Assembly: GCF_034661175.1 (NCBI RefSeq)
Contig: NZ_CP141058.1
Span: 3,348,001-3,412,000, forward strand
Direction: 5' to 3'
Source of the DNA: Nocardioides renjunii
Lineage (GTDB): Bacteria > Actinomycetota > Actinomycetes > Propionibacteriales > Nocardioidaceae
DNA length: 64,000 nt
Shown: piece after piece, positions 8,313-16,892 of the stretch
How positions within the stretch are numbered: position 1 is the stretch's first letter
Layout of the letters: every line of letters starts with the position of its first letter
The notes under the pieces: model-generated
The model's database searches: none
What the model was told of the DNA's origin: nothing
What the model saw: the letters and a program-made list of their open reading frames with translations, nothing else
Program-made: the position numbers and the translations under genes

Positions 8313-10046
8313 TCAGGCCGTGCGGAAGCGCAGGGTCAGCGCCTGCGGGCCGGGTGTTCCGGGTTTCGCGTCGAAGGCGTTGCCGGCGACGTCCCGGACC
8401 CCGGTGGTGACCGTGAGGGTGTAGGTCGTGCGGCGCTCCAGCGCCCTGGCCGGGTCGAGCACGACGGTCCGGGTCCTTGCGTCGTAGCGGACCTCGGCGC
8501 GCACCTTGTTCGCGCTCCCCCTGCCCTTGAGGAAGACGGTTCGTCGCGTGACCGAGCCGGCCTTCAGCGACTCGCTGGCCCGCACCTTGACGGTCGTGGA
8601 GACCGGGACCTTCCGGGCGCCGGCCCTCGGGGTCGTCCGGGTCGCGGTCGGACCCGAGGTGTCGGTCGGCGCCGCGGACGAGGTGAGGGCGATGGTGTCG
8701 CTGACCACCGCCGACTCGTTGCCGTCCTTGTCGCGGAACTGGGCGTAGACGGTCTTGACGCCGTCGCCGGCGCTCAGCGTCCAGGCCGCCGAGGTGACGT
8801 AGGGCTGGTAGGCGGAGAACGTGGTCCCGTCGTTGCTCAGGCGCACCTGGTCCAGCCCGCTCGAGGGAGCCGGGTCGCTCGCCGACAGGTCGAGCCGCAC
8901 GGACGGCGTCGCCGTGGTCGCTGCGCCTCCGTCGATCACCACGTCGCCGCTGGGTCGCTGCGACTCGGACCAGGCGAGGTCGAGGGACCAGCCGTCGATC
9001 GAGACCGTGTCACCGCTCGCTGCGTCGTAGGCGTAGAGCTTCCAGACGCCGTTGGGGTTCGTCCCGTCGAACGCGGCGAGGGGCGTCTGGCCGGTCGCGA
9101 CCGGGGCGGGGTCGGGGAACGGGACCGTGCCGCCGAAGTAGCTGGCCGGCTGGTAGGTGCCGCTCGCGAGTGCTGTCTCGTCGGGCAGCGCGCCCGGCGC
9201 CTCGTCGTCGAGGACCAGGTCGACGCCGTCGACGACGTGCTGGCCCCCGGTCTCGGCGAGCAGGGTGGCCTGCTGGCCGCCGGGGCCGACGAGGAGCAGG
9301 GCCAGGTCGTCGGGGTAGGTCGAGGTGAGTCCGTCCAGCCGGACGTCCACGTCGGAGAGCGAGGGCAGGCCGCCGACCTCGACGGTGCTCGGGTACGCCG
9401 TGGAGTCCTGGTCGATGGACAGGCTCCAGCCGGCGATGGAGCCGGTGTCGCCACCGGTGTCGTCGAGGACGTAGAGGCGCCAGGTCCCCGCGGCGTCCGT
9501 GCCGTTGAAGACGGCCAGCGAGGTGGTGTGGTCGCTGGTGGGAGCCGGCGCCGGGAAGGGGTCGGTGTCCGTGGACCAGTCGGTGGGCCTCGCCTCGGAC
9601 TGCGTGATCGCCGACTGGTCCGGCAGCCCGGCGCCGGCCGAGTCGCTGAAGGTCAGGTTCGCGTCCACGAGGTCGTTGCTGCTTGCCGCGTCGCTCATCA
9701 GCGTCACCTGCTGCCCGCCCGGCCCCACGAGCATGACGTCGAGGTCGTCGGGGTGGGTGTGGGAGATCCCGCGCAGGGTCACGTCGACGTCGGTGATCGC
9801 GCCGCGGTGCGCGACCGAGAGGGTGGACGGGTACTGCGACGCCGGCCCCTGGTTGGGGAGGACGAGCGGCCCGCCGGTGGTCTCGACGTTGTTGTTCCTC
9901 CCGCCGACGTAGAGCTTCGTCGACTGGCCGAAGGTCGTGGTGGTGTCGGCCGCGGCAGGTGCGTGGAGGACGCCGACGAGGCCGACGGCCAGGGAGATCG
10001 CGAGGGACGGGGCGCTGAGGCGCAGCCGTCGGGGTGTTGTGGTCAT
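8313..10046 (-). CDS. Secreted protein with two P-domain-like repeats and C-terminal Ig-like domains
   Basis: A 577-aa exported protein. The start at MTTTPRRLRLSAPSLAIS gives a signal peptide ending near HAPAAA-D. Two proprotein-convertase P-domain-like repeats follow. Each contains HPDDLDVMLVGPGGQQ or YPDDLALLLVGPGGQQ, then FNGTDAAGTWRLYVLDDTGG or FDGTNPNGVWKLYAYDA and an xIxGWSL end. After them come an Ig-like region (LRLDLSASDP-type) and an SbsA/Big-type Ig domain (VPVSTTVKVRASESLKAGSV). No protease domain is present, so this is probably a surface or adhesive protein. It faces the AraC gene across a terminator. Confidence 0.75.
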   Translation of the reverse strand: MTTTPRRLRLSAPSLAISLAVGLVGVLHAPAAADTTTTFGQSTKLYVGGRNNNVETTGGPLVLPNQGPASQYPSTLSVAHRGAITDVDVTLRGISHTHPDDLDVMLVGPGGQQVTLMSDAASSNDLVDANLTFSDSAGAGLPDQSAITQSEARPTDWSTDTDPFPAPAPTSDHTTSLAVFNGTDAAGTWRLYVLDDTGGDTGSIAGWSLSIDQDSTAYPSTVEVGGLPSLSDVDVRLDGLTSTYPDDLALLLVGPGGQQATLLAETGGQHVVDGVDLVLDDEAPGALPDETALASGTYQPASYFGGTVPFPDPAPVATGQTPLAAFDGTNPNGVWKLYAYDAASGDTVSIDGWSLDLAWSESQRPSGDVVIDGGAATTATPSVRLDLSASDPAPSSGLDQVRLSNDGTTFSAYQPYVTSAAWTLSAGDGVKTVYAQFRDKDGNESAVVSDTIALTSSAAPTDTSGPTATRTTPRAGARKVPVSTTVKVRASESLKAGSVTRRTVFLKGRGSANKVRAEVRYDARTRTVVLDPARALERRTTYTLTVTTGVRDVAGNAFDAKPGTPGPQALTLRFRTA

Positions 10047-10207
10047 GACCCGAGAACCTAGGAACGGCTGCACGGCGCCGACAAGGAGATCGGCGTGCAG
10101 GGTGATGCCGTGGCAGTCATTGTCGAGGTCGGACCCGCCGTGCGGGTCCCCCGGCGCCACGCGGCAACGCACCGAGGAGCGGATCACCGCGCACGCACGC
10201 ACGGCGG

Positions 10208-11095
10208 TCACGGCTCGAAGGGATGGCCGGCGACCACGTCGCCGGACAGCGTGGTCCTGAGGAAGCCGCTCTCCTCGAACTCGTTGGCGACGTGGATGCT
10301 GACGTCCGGCGCCTCGTCGGTCCACCGGTGCACGAGCACGTGGGTGAGCTCACCGCCCGGCACGTCGAGGGTCCGCTCGGCAAGGGCGATGTTGGCGAAG
10401 AGGCGTCGTACGTCGAGCTCGCCGAGGTCGAGCACCTCGTAGAGGCCGACGACCGCCGACGCGTCGGAGTCCTGGTGCCACGCGCCCTCCCACGACCAGT
10501 CCTCCGAGCGGGCGCGGGACCCCCGCACCGGCACCTGGGTGTAGGCCCGCTCGGGGTAGAGCCCGACCTCGTAGGTGTCCAAGGTGCCGAACTCAGCCTC
10601 GTAGGAGCGCACGAGCTCCCGCACGTGCGCGGCCGTCATCTCGAACGTCGCGGTCTCGCCCGACGCCTCGTCCGCCGTCCCGGGCCGGGCGGGGCCGGCG
10701 GCGCCGGACGGCGTGGCCGGGTCCGGACCGGGGTCCCACGCGACGAGGAGCAGGATGAGTGCGGCGAGGCCGCCCGTGAATGCGGTGATGACGGCGAGCA
10801 CCAGCAGCACGGCGGCACAGGCGCCCGGCTGCCGCGGTCGACGCTCGGCACGGACGGGCCCCGTGGCGACGGTCCCGGTGGCGACGGTCCCGGTGGCGAC
10901 GGTCCCGGCGCGGCGACCGGACGGACGCTGCAGGTCGTGCGTCAGCGTCTCCAGCTCGCCGAGCGTCTCGGCCGCGAGCGCGCGGCTCACCCGCAGCTCG
11001 CGGTCCTCCGTGCCCAGCTGGCCGTCGACGTACGCCGCCTCGATGAGCTCGACGAAGCGGTCCCGGTCTGCGTCCTTGGCCCTGAGCCCGCTCAT
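10208..11095 (-). CDS. DUF1707 membrane protein
   Basis: A 295-aa protein. Residues 1-55 are a DUF1707 domain (LRAKDADRDRFVELIEAAYV, then DGQLGTEDRELRVSRAL), common at the N-terminus of actinobacterial envelope-stress proteins. A linker with three GTVAT repeats comes next, then a transmembrane segment around residues 93-118 (ACAAVLLVLAVITAFTGGLA) and a hydrophilic ~170-residue extracellular part of unknown fold. The ATG was chosen because DUF1707 proteins start close to this motif. Function unknown. Confidence 0.65.
   Translation of the reverse strand: MSGLRAKDADRDRFVELIEAAYVDGQLGTEDRELRVSRALAAETLGELETLTHDLQRPSGRRAGTVATGTVATGTVATGPVRAERRPRQPGACAAVLLVLAVITAFTGGLAALILLLVAWDPGPDPATPSGAAGPARPGTADEASGETATFEMTAAHVRELVRSYEAEFGTLDTYEVGLYPERAYTQVPVRGSRARSEDWSWEGAWHQDSDASAVVGLYEVLDLGELDVRRLFANIALAERTLDVPGGELTHVLVHRWTDEAPDVSIHVANEFEESGFLRTTLSGDVVAGHPFEP
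10862..10906. repeat. Three 15-bp tandem repeats inside DUF1707 gene
   Basis: Three copies of a 15-bp unit (GGTGGCGACGGTCCC, first copy with one change) run head to tail. Because 15 is a multiple of three, they keep the frame and encode the GTVAT repeats in the linker of the DUF1707 protein. Copy number may vary between strains. Confidence 0.8.
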
Positions 11096-11343
11096 CCGAC
11101 GGGCCTGGCGTGGGTGCGACAACACATGGAGGGTCCTTCCCTTGTTCAGTGACAGCAGAAGGGGAGCGGCTCCCAGAGGCAGCAGGTGGTCTGCGTGCCC
11201 CTGGGAGCGCGCTCCCCTGGTCCCCACCTCCCCGTGGTGAGGAAGGTCCGGCGCACCCCTTTGCGCAGGACCCGTGTTCGTGCGCCCGGACCACTCCCCT
11301 GTGGTGGTCCCGGTGCAACAGCCCCCTACGGCGGCCGGGCTGG

Positions 11344-11769
11344 TCAGCCCAGGGCGGCGTCGAGGGTGATCGTGGTGCCGGCCAGCGCCTGGCTGACCGG
11401 GCATCCGGCCTTGGCGGCCTCGGCGGCGGCGACGAACTCGTCACCGGTGATGTTCTCGACCACACCCCGCACGCTGAGCCGGATGCCGGTGATGCCCGTG
11501 CCGGGGGTGAGCTCGACGACGGCGCTCGTCCGGAGCGAGGTCGGCGGGGTGCCGGCCTCGGTCAGGCCGTGCGAGAGGGCCATCGAGAAACAGGAGGAGT
11601 GCGCGGCAGCGATGAGCTCCTCGGGACTGGTCCGGCCGTCGGCCTCCTCGGCCCGCGAGGGCCAGGACACCTCGAAGGTGCCGGTGCCCGAGGAGTCGAG
11701 GGACACCTTGCCGGCGCCCTCGAGGAGGGTGCCGTGCCAGTGCGTCGTTGCGGTGCGCGTGGTTGCCAT
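11344..11769 (-). CDS. OsmC-family peroxiredoxin
   Basis: A 141-aa protein of the OsmC/Ohr family, cytoplasmic thiol peroxidases that reduce organic hydroperoxides. The two catalytic cysteines are present: one in AAAHSSCFSMAL (about residue 60) and one in AAKAGCPVSQAL (about residue 125). The TSPEELIAAAHSSC stretch is typical of the OsmC rather than the Ohr branch. An AAGGAG site lies just before the ATG. It lies beside a small membrane protein with a sigma-B-like promoter and near the sigma factor gene, in keeping with a stress role. Confidence 0.9.
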   Translation of the reverse strand: MATTRTATTHWHGTLLEGAGKVSLDSSGTGTFEVSWPSRAEEADGRTSPEELIAAAHSSCFSMALSHGLTEAGTPPTSLRTSAVVELTPGTGITGIRLSVRGVVENITGDEFVAAAEAAKAGCPVSQALAGTTITLDAALG

Positions 11770-11960
11770 GCGATGGAGCTCCTTGTTCGTTGATGGGCCG
11801 TGGGCCCGGGTGATCGAGCACGTCCGGCTCTGACAAGGAGTCTGTGATGGCGCACGCCGCGCCGCCAGCCGCAATCCCTGCCATGGCACCAACCGGGCGC
11901 GCTGGGCGAGCTGGCTCGACGCGGCTTTGCCGGGGAGACCCACGACACACGCGGGGAGGC

Positions 11961-11985
11961 GCATCCCGCCGAGGGGCCCGGGTAC
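11961..11985 (+). promoter_or_regulatory. Putative sigma-B/F-type promoter for small membrane protein
   Basis: GCAT, a 15-nt spacer, then GGGTAC fit the actinobacterial sigma-B consensus GNNT-N14-16-GGGTAC/T. The -10 element ends 67 nt before the ATG at 12053. The paralogue at 21042-21320 has the same element at a similar distance, which raises confidence. Confidence 0.55.
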
Positions 11986-12052
11986 CCGACAGCGCACACG
12001 AACCCGTGTGAGCGGCTCACCCCGTGCCCATTGACAGCCGCAAGGAGACACC

Positions 12053-12343
12053 ATGTCCACCCATACCGATAACTCGCACACGAACACCCACCTCACCGAC
12101 CGTCGTCGTGTCAGCACCGAGACCAAGTCGTCGTACAAGACCACCGAGCTCATCGCCTTCGTCGTCGTGGCGATCGGCGTCCTCGTCGCGTCGGCCGTCA
12201 CCGACACCAGCGACTTCGGCACCCAGGAGGCGTGGTTCTACGTGACGCTGCTGACCATCGGCTACATGGTCAGCCGCGGGCTCGCCAAGTCGGGCAGCCG
12301 CGACTTCTACGACGACGACACCCGCGGCGACAGCCAGCAGTGA
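12053..12343 (+). CDS. Small two-helix membrane protein (paralogue A)
   Basis: A 96-aa protein with a polar Thr/His/Asn-rich N-terminus, two hydrophobic segments (about residues 34-52 and 60-77) and a polar acidic tail. The core, from STETKSSYKTTEL to KSGSRDFYDD, is identical at about 60 of 72 positions to the protein at 21042-21320. AAGGAG precedes the ATG by 5-10 nt. No named function is recognised. The sigma-B-like promoter and the neighbouring sigma factor gene suggest a stress-induced envelope protein. Confidence 0.75.
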   Translation: MSTHTDNSHTNTHLTDRRRVSTETKSSYKTTELIAFVVVAIGVLVASAVTDTSDFGTQEAWFYVTLLTIGYMVSRGLAKSGSRDFYDDDTRGDSQQ

Positions 12344-12380
12344 GCCCTCGGGCGCGCCGCACCGTCGGCTGAGACACCAG

Positions 12381-12414
12381 ATCGCCCCGACCCCCTCGAG
12401 GGGGTCGGGGCGAT
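12381..12414. terminator. Bidirectional hairpin terminator
   Basis: A perfect 34-bp palindrome (half-site ATCGCCCCGACCCCCTC) lies between the convergent small membrane protein gene and the sigma factor gene. It would form a strong hairpin in transcripts from either side. Confidence 0.8.
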
Positions 12415-12456
12415 TGCCGTGTCGGCCGGGCTCTCCGCGAACGGAGGACGACGCGG

Positions 12457-13281
12457 TCAGGCTGCGTCGGACGTCCCGTCGAGGCCGGCCCGGAGCTGCG
12501 CCAGGATCCGCGCGAGGATGCGCGAGACCTGCGCCTGGGTGACCCCGATGGACTCGGCGATCTCCCCTTGCGTGCGCTCCTCGTAGAACCGCAGGCGGAC
12601 GATGTCGCGGTCGCGGTCGGACAGCCGGTGGACGAGAGGATCGATCAGCATCTTCGCCTCGACCGAGCGCATGGCCGGGTCTTCCCCGCCTTGCAGGTCG
12701 CCCAGGGTGGACGTCCCGGCGCCGACGACGTTGTCCAGCGAGGTGGGCGAGAAGTAGCCGTCGGCCGTGAGCGCCTCGACGACGGCGTCGAGCTCCTCGC
12801 CGAGGTGCTCCGCGACCTCGCTGGGTCGCGGTGACCGGTCGAGCGTCTGCTCGAGCTCGCTGTGCGCCCTCGCGATACGCGGCTGCAGGTCCTGTATCCG
12901 TCGCGGCGGCCTGATGACCCACCCCGAGTCACGGAAGTGACGACGGACCTCGCCGCGGACGGTCGGGACGGCGAAGGACATGAAGTCGTGACCGGCGTTG
13001 GCGTCGAAACGCTGCGCGGCCTTGGTCAGCCCCAGCAGGGCCACTTGCTCGAGGTCGTCCTGGTCGATCCCGCGGTTCTTGTAGCGGGACGCGATGGTGA
13101 CGGCCATGGCGACGTTGCACTCGATGAGCTGCTGGGTCAGGCCGTGCTCGTCGCCGGAGTGCGGCTGGGCGACTCGCAGGTGGGACACGATCGAGTCCGT
13201 GCGCCGCTGGCGCTCGACCCTCCCCGTGGGGGAGGTGGCGGGATCTGCGCGGTGACCGCGCGTGATTGTTGCGGAAACCAT
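12457..13281 (-). CDS. RNA polymerase sigma factor, SigB/SigF family
   Basis: A 274-aa group 3 sigma factor. Region 2 (IASRYKNRGIDQDDLEQVAL, then FDANAGHDFMSFAVPTVRGE) contacts the -10 element. Region 3 follows (QPRIARAHSELEQTLDRSPR), and region 4 is a C-terminal helix-turn-helix (TQGEIAESIGVTQAQVSRIL). GGAAGGAAA precedes the ATG. No anti-sigma or anti-anti-sigma gene lies beside it, so its control is elsewhere or transcriptional. A 24-bp palindrome lies about 65 bp upstream. It may drive the two GGGTAC promoters found nearby. Confidence 0.9.
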   Translation of the reverse strand: MVSATITRGHRADPATSPTGRVERQRRTDSIVSHLRVAQPHSGDEHGLTQQLIECNVAMAVTIASRYKNRGIDQDDLEQVALLGLTKAAQRFDANAGHDFMSFAVPTVRGEVRRHFRDSGWVIRPPRRIQDLQPRIARAHSELEQTLDRSPRPSEVAEHLGEELDAVVEALTADGYFSPTSLDNVVGAGTSTLGDLQGGEDPAMRSVEAKMLIDPLVHRLSDRDRDIVRLRFYEERTQGEIAESIGVTQAQVSRILARILAQLRAGLDGTSDAA

Positions 13282-13740
13282 GGTGATGTTTCCTTCCGTA
13301 CAGAAGGACGCTCACCGTTGTCTCCAGCAGGCGTAACCCTCGACAGTGCCACAGGTCTAGACCTGTGGCAAGCCACCGACTCCCCGACCCCCGGCGTACG
13401 AGGGCCGACCCAGCCCCGACAACGAGCAGCACAGCGCGACGCGTCCCCGGGCCCGCGACTGCCGGGCGGCCCCGGTGCCGGCTCCTTGAGCACCGGGGCC
13501 TCAGCCGTCGAAGCAGCCCGGGCTACGTCGTGGCTTGCGTCTCGATACCCAGCGGGTGGGGGTCCGATGCGGCGTGTGCCCGCGTACGTCGCGATGGAGA
13601 GCCGACCGGCGGGGCGGGCGAGGTGCACACGGGAGCCGCGGGAACGGACGCATCCTACGCACGGGGTGTTGGGAAACCTGAGCAGTCATGTCTAGAGTTT
13701 GGGCAAGCCCACTCGGCAACCCAGCACCGCAGGAGCGAGT
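13282..13740. other. Intergenic region between sigma factor and ANTAR gene
   Basis: About 460 bp between divergent genes. It holds the ribosome site of the sigma factor, a 24-bp palindrome at 13347-13370 and the GGAG site of the ANTAR gene. I see no convincing gene. Open frames here have poor codon bias. A GGGTTACG near 13331-13338 on the minus strand weakly resembles a sigma-B -10 element, but no matching -35 was found. Confidence 0.5.
13347..13370. promoter_or_regulatory. 24-bp perfect palindrome upstream of sigma factor gene
   Basis: The half-site is TGCCACAGGTCT and the second half is its exact complement, with TCTAGA at the centre. It lies about 66 bp upstream of the sigma factor start, in a place suitable for an operator. 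With no following gene on the plus strand it is less likely to be a terminator, though it could form a hairpin. Function is inferred. Confidence 0.5.
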
Positions 13741-14007
13741 ATGAACGACGCCCGATCATCGAGGCGCGAGGTCCACTCTGTCAGCGACACCTTGGCCGAT
13801 GCCGAGCACGAGATCGAGCACCTCCACCGCGGCATGCACAGCCGTACCTTGATCGGTCAGGCCCAGGGGATCCTCATGGAGCGCCTCGGCGTGGACGCCG
13901 AGCAGGCCATCGACTACCTGCGGCGGGTGTCGTCCCACTCCAACCGCAAGCTGCTGGACATCGCGAAGGACATCGCCGAGACGCGCAAGCTCCCCACCCT
14001 GGACTGA
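13741..14007 (+). CDS. Stand-alone ANTAR-domain protein
   Basis: An 88-aa protein with an N-terminal coiled segment (ADAEHEIEHLHRGMHSR) and a C-terminal ANTAR domain (TLIGQAQGILMERLGVDAEQ, then YLRRVSSHSNRKLLDIAKDI). ANTAR domains bind paired hexaloop hairpins in nascent RNA and prevent termination. There is no GAF or receiver domain, so signal input must come from a partner or from expression level. The ATG has GGAG about 7 nt upstream. One of five ANTAR proteins within 10 kb. Confidence 0.85.
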   Translation: MNDARSSRREVHSVSDTLADAEHEIEHLHRGMHSRTLIGQAQGILMERLGVDAEQAIDYLRRVSSHSNRKLLDIAKDIAETRKLPTLD

Positions 14008-14165
14008 GGCGACCGACGCCACCGACGACCGCTGCGGGGCGCCGGCCCGACGTCCCGCTCGCCCGCGGTGCCAGACTGTCCGCACCATGCCGCCCGTCAC
14101 CTGCCGTCGAGCCCGAGCGGGATGGCGCACGCCGGGAGCTCGCACGACGCGCGAGGTGGGACCCG

Positions 14166-14633
14166 GTGGGCGCTGAGTCCTCGACCGGCTCGCCGGCCAC
14201 GTGGCGGTCGATCCTCGTGCAGCTGGTCGTCTTCGCCTGTGTCGGCGGGGCGTTCAACGTGCTCTACGGACTGCTCTACCTCGTCCTTCGCGAGCAGCTC
14301 AGCGCGCAGCCGGCGAACGCTCTCGCGCTCGTCCTGTCCACGATCGCCGGGACGTTCGGGCACCGCTACATCACGTTCGGCGTTCGCGGCACCGAACGGA
14401 CCGTGCAGCACCAGGTGCTCGGGCTCGCACTGCTCGGCTTCAGCCTGGGCGTGACCGCCGGCTCCCTGTGGGTGCTGGAGACCACCGTCGCCCGGCCGTC
14501 GCGGGCCCAGGAGCTGGCGGTGCTGATCGCAGCCAACCTGGGCACGGGCCTCGTGCGGTTCTTCGTGTTCCGGGTGGCGATGGTGACCCGGCGGCGTCCG
14601 ACGGACGCGGTCAGCGCCGCTGCGGCACCGTGA
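14166..14633 (+). CDS. GtrA-family membrane protein
   Basis: A 155-aa protein with four predicted membrane helices and the GtrA signature: FACVGGAFNVLYGLLYLVLR, then ANALALVLSTIAGTFGHRYI and TFGVRG. GtrA proteins are thought to help move lipid-linked sugars across the membrane for cell-surface polysaccharides. The GTG start was chosen because GAGGTGGGA lies about 6 nt upstream and the product has normal GtrA length. Its 3' end overlaps the convergent CHAP gene by 23 bp. Confidence 0.8.
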   Translation: MGAESSTGSPATWRSILVQLVVFACVGGAFNVLYGLLYLVLREQLSAQPANALALVLSTIAGTFGHRYITFGVRGTERTVQHQVLGLALLGFSLGVTAGSLWVLETTVARPSRAQELAVLIAANLGTGLVRFFVFRVAMVTRRRPTDAVSAAAAP

Positions 14634-16296
14634 CGCTGGACCGCGCGACCACCGGCTGCACGACGTCGGTGCCCGCGTAGCGCACGACGAGGGGCTTCGT
14701 TCCCGCTCGGACGTCGCGCACGACGACCCGCGCCCGGCCACCGACGACCTGGGCCTCGACCGTGCGCTTGCCCACGCTGACGCTGATGGCCCCGTCAGGC
14801 TTCGGCGCACCGGGCGCCTTGACGCGGATGTCGAGGGCGACGCGCTTCTTGGTGGCGTCGGAGCGCACCTCGACCTCGGGCACCGTCGTGACGGGCGCGA
14901 CGGCGACGGACTCCGTGGTGGCGCGGAAGTGCCGGCGGGACAGGGTGATCCGGACCGACAGCGCGCGGCCGAGGTCGGCGCGGCGCACGGTGTAGGTGGG
15001 CTTCGTGGTCCCGGCGATCGGTTGGCCGTCCCGGAACCAGCGGTACGTCGCCGTGGCGTCCGTGGGCTTCAGGCTCCCGACCTGGGCGACGAGCTTGCGC
15101 CCCACCTCGGGCGCGCCCTTCACCCGGGACGGGCTCGTGATCACGACGGGCTTGGCGAGGACGGGCGTGGTCTCGGCCGCTCGGGAGCTCGACTTCCGGT
15201 AGCCGCTCGCGCTCGCCTGGATGCGTGCGCTGATCCGCCGGTCGATGTGGTCCCGGGTGAGGACGATGGATGGACCGGTGGCTCCGTCGACGGCGACCCC
15301 GTCGGCGTACCACTGGGTCGTGACCTTGGCGGGTTGCGGCGCCCACGACGAGGGAGTGAGCGTCAGGGTCTGACCGACCTCGGCGACCCCCTGGATCGTC
15401 GCCTCTGCGGTGCGCTGGAACACCCCGGGGGCGACGGGAGCGGTCGCGAGGCTGGCCTGGCCGGCGGTATAGCCGTCGAGCTGGGCCGTCACCTCGGCGG
15501 TCAGGGCCTTGCCCTTCACGTCGGGCGTCGGGACGTAGCCGGAGGCCGTGGCGCCGGGGATGGCGGCACCGTCGGCGAGCCAGCGGACGTTGATGCTGGT
15601 GGGCGTGGGTGACCACGAGCCGGGCACCACCTCGAGCGGCGCACCGACCGCAGGTGTCCCGACGATCGCCGGAGCGGTCGTCGGCGCGACGACGCGGTCG
15701 TTGAAGTGGATGAACCCCGAGGGCCAGCCCCCACCGGTCCTGGTCACGCGCCGCCAGTGGAAGTCGCCGCCCCAGTAGTCCTCCGAGACGATGATCTCGG
15801 AGTCGGAGATGACCTGCTCGACGTACGCGACGTGGCCGTTGCCGCCCGCCGGAGCCACGTTCGACTTGTACCAGGCGACGGACCCGACCGTCGGCGTCTG
15901 GTCGGTGATGCTGGCCATCGCCGTGCCCCAGTTCGAGGCGTTGCCGCTGCCCTCCCAGGGCCGGACGTCCGGCATGCCGGACTGGATCAGCCGGTAGGCC
16001 ACGTAGTTGGTGCAGTTGTGCCCGACGTACATGCGCCAGTAGGCCTTCGACCCGGCCTGCCGGTAGCCGGCGTGGCCCAAGCCGGCGGCCTCGCAGCCGG
16101 CGTACCCGGAGCACAGGTAGGTCGACGTGGTGAGGCTGATCCGGTCAGCGGTGGTGGGCGTGACGAGCAGGAGGAGCGCCAGGACACCGGTGACCAGCTT
16201 GGTCGCACGACCGGCACGTCGAACGGCCCGCTGGATCGCCGGCAGGGCGGCACGGAGGGGCTGTGACGGCTGTGACTCGTGAGGCTGTTGGGGCAC
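14611..16296 (-). CDS. Secreted CHAP-domain cell-wall hydrolase with Ig-like repeats
   Basis: A 561-aa exported protein. After a basic N-terminus, residues ~33-50 form a signal or anchor helix (LVTGVLALLLLVTP). A CHAP domain follows, with catalytic Cys in GHNCTNYVAYRL and His in GNGHVAYVEQV, then SEDYWGG. CHAP enzymes cleave peptidoglycan amide bonds. Three or four ~90-residue Ig-like repeats follow, each with a 'VGxxLxxxxGSWxPxPxxxxxxWxxDGxxIxGAT' pattern, then a final Ig-like domain. They probably bind wall or surface polymers. It ends inside the convergent GtrA gene (23-bp overlap). Confidence 0.8.
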   Translation of the reverse strand: MPQQPHESQPSQPLRAALPAIQRAVRRAGRATKLVTGVLALLLLVTPTTADRISLTTSTYLCSGYAGCEAAGLGHAGYRQAGSKAYWRMYVGHNCTNYVAYRLIQSGMPDVRPWEGSGNASNWGTAMASITDQTPTVGSVAWYKSNVAPAGGNGHVAYVEQVISDSEIIVSEDYWGGDFHWRRVTRTGGGWPSGFIHFNDRVVAPTTAPAIVGTPAVGAPLEVVPGSWSPTPTSINVRWLADGAAIPGATASGYVPTPDVKGKALTAEVTAQLDGYTAGQASLATAPVAPGVFQRTAEATIQGVAEVGQTLTLTPSSWAPQPAKVTTQWYADGVAVDGATGPSIVLTRDHIDRRISARIQASASGYRKSSSRAAETTPVLAKPVVITSPSRVKGAPEVGRKLVAQVGSLKPTDATATYRWFRDGQPIAGTTKPTYTVRRADLGRALSVRITLSRRHFRATTESVAVAPVTTVPEVEVRSDATKKRVALDIRVKAPGAPKPDGAISVSVGKRTVEAQVVGGRARVVVRDVRAGTKPLVVRYAGTDVVQPVVARSSVTVPQRR

Positions 16297-16421
16297 GATG
16301 AGTGATCGTATGGGCGATCAGTCAAGCCCGCCACGCCGATGAGTGAAGATCAATCGTGTAATTCATCGGCGCCGTCGCCGGCTCACGGAAGGGACCGCGG
16401 GCCGGCCACGAGCCGACGCAC

Positions 16422-16892
16422 TCAGTGGGTCAGCGGCGAGGCCTTGCGGAGCGCCCGCTTCGAGCTCTTCACACCCGACTTGGCAGCCGAGGCGATCCCC
16501 TGGGTGAGCAGCGTCAGTCCGGCACCGACCAGCCACACGTCCTTGGCGACCGCGGTGCCCTCCTGGCTCGGGCGGATGCCGTCGTCGAGCGTCATGGAGG
16601 GCGTCTTGAGGTACATGCCGACCAGGCTGGCGCCGAACCCGGTCAGCGCGGCCCCCGCGACGGTGGCCGGGACCATGGGTGCCAGGAGGGCGGCGCCCAC
16701 GCCGATCTCGCTGACGGCGAGCAGGCGCGCGAACTTGGTCGCCTCCATGTCCTTGAACAGGGCGGGGTAGGTGGAGGCGGCGGCGCCGTGGAGGAACTGC
16801 GCCGTGCCCTCGTCGGCACTCAGCTTGCTGATGCCCGAGTTGAGGATGAACGCGCCGGTGGCGAGGCGGAGCGGGACCTGGGTGAGGGACAT
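16422..16892 (-). CDS. DoxX-like membrane protein
   Basis: A 156-aa protein with about four hydrophobic helices. It starts MSLTQVPLRLATGAFILNSG followed by ISKL, the usual DoxX-family opening. Later segments (LLAVSEIGVGAALLAPMVPA and KDVWLVGAGLTLL) fit the family. The polar tail is Lys/Ser-rich. A strong AAGGAGAGAT site lies directly before the ATG. DoxX proteins are inner-membrane proteins linked to redox or stress functions, but no reaction is assigned here. Confidence 0.75.
   Translation of the reverse strand: MSLTQVPLRLATGAFILNSGISKLSADEGTAQFLHGAAASTYPALFKDMEATKFARLLAVSEIGVGAALLAPMVPATVAGAALTGFGASLVGMYLKTPSMTLDDGIRPSQEGTAVAKDVWLVGAGLTLLTQGIASAAKSGVKSSKRALRKASPLTH

Noticed and set aside
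11096..11343. Possible small RNA or tRNA in the gap before the DUF1707 gene
   Set aside because: GC-rich short inverted pieces are present, but no cloverleaf, T-loop motif or known RNA pattern.
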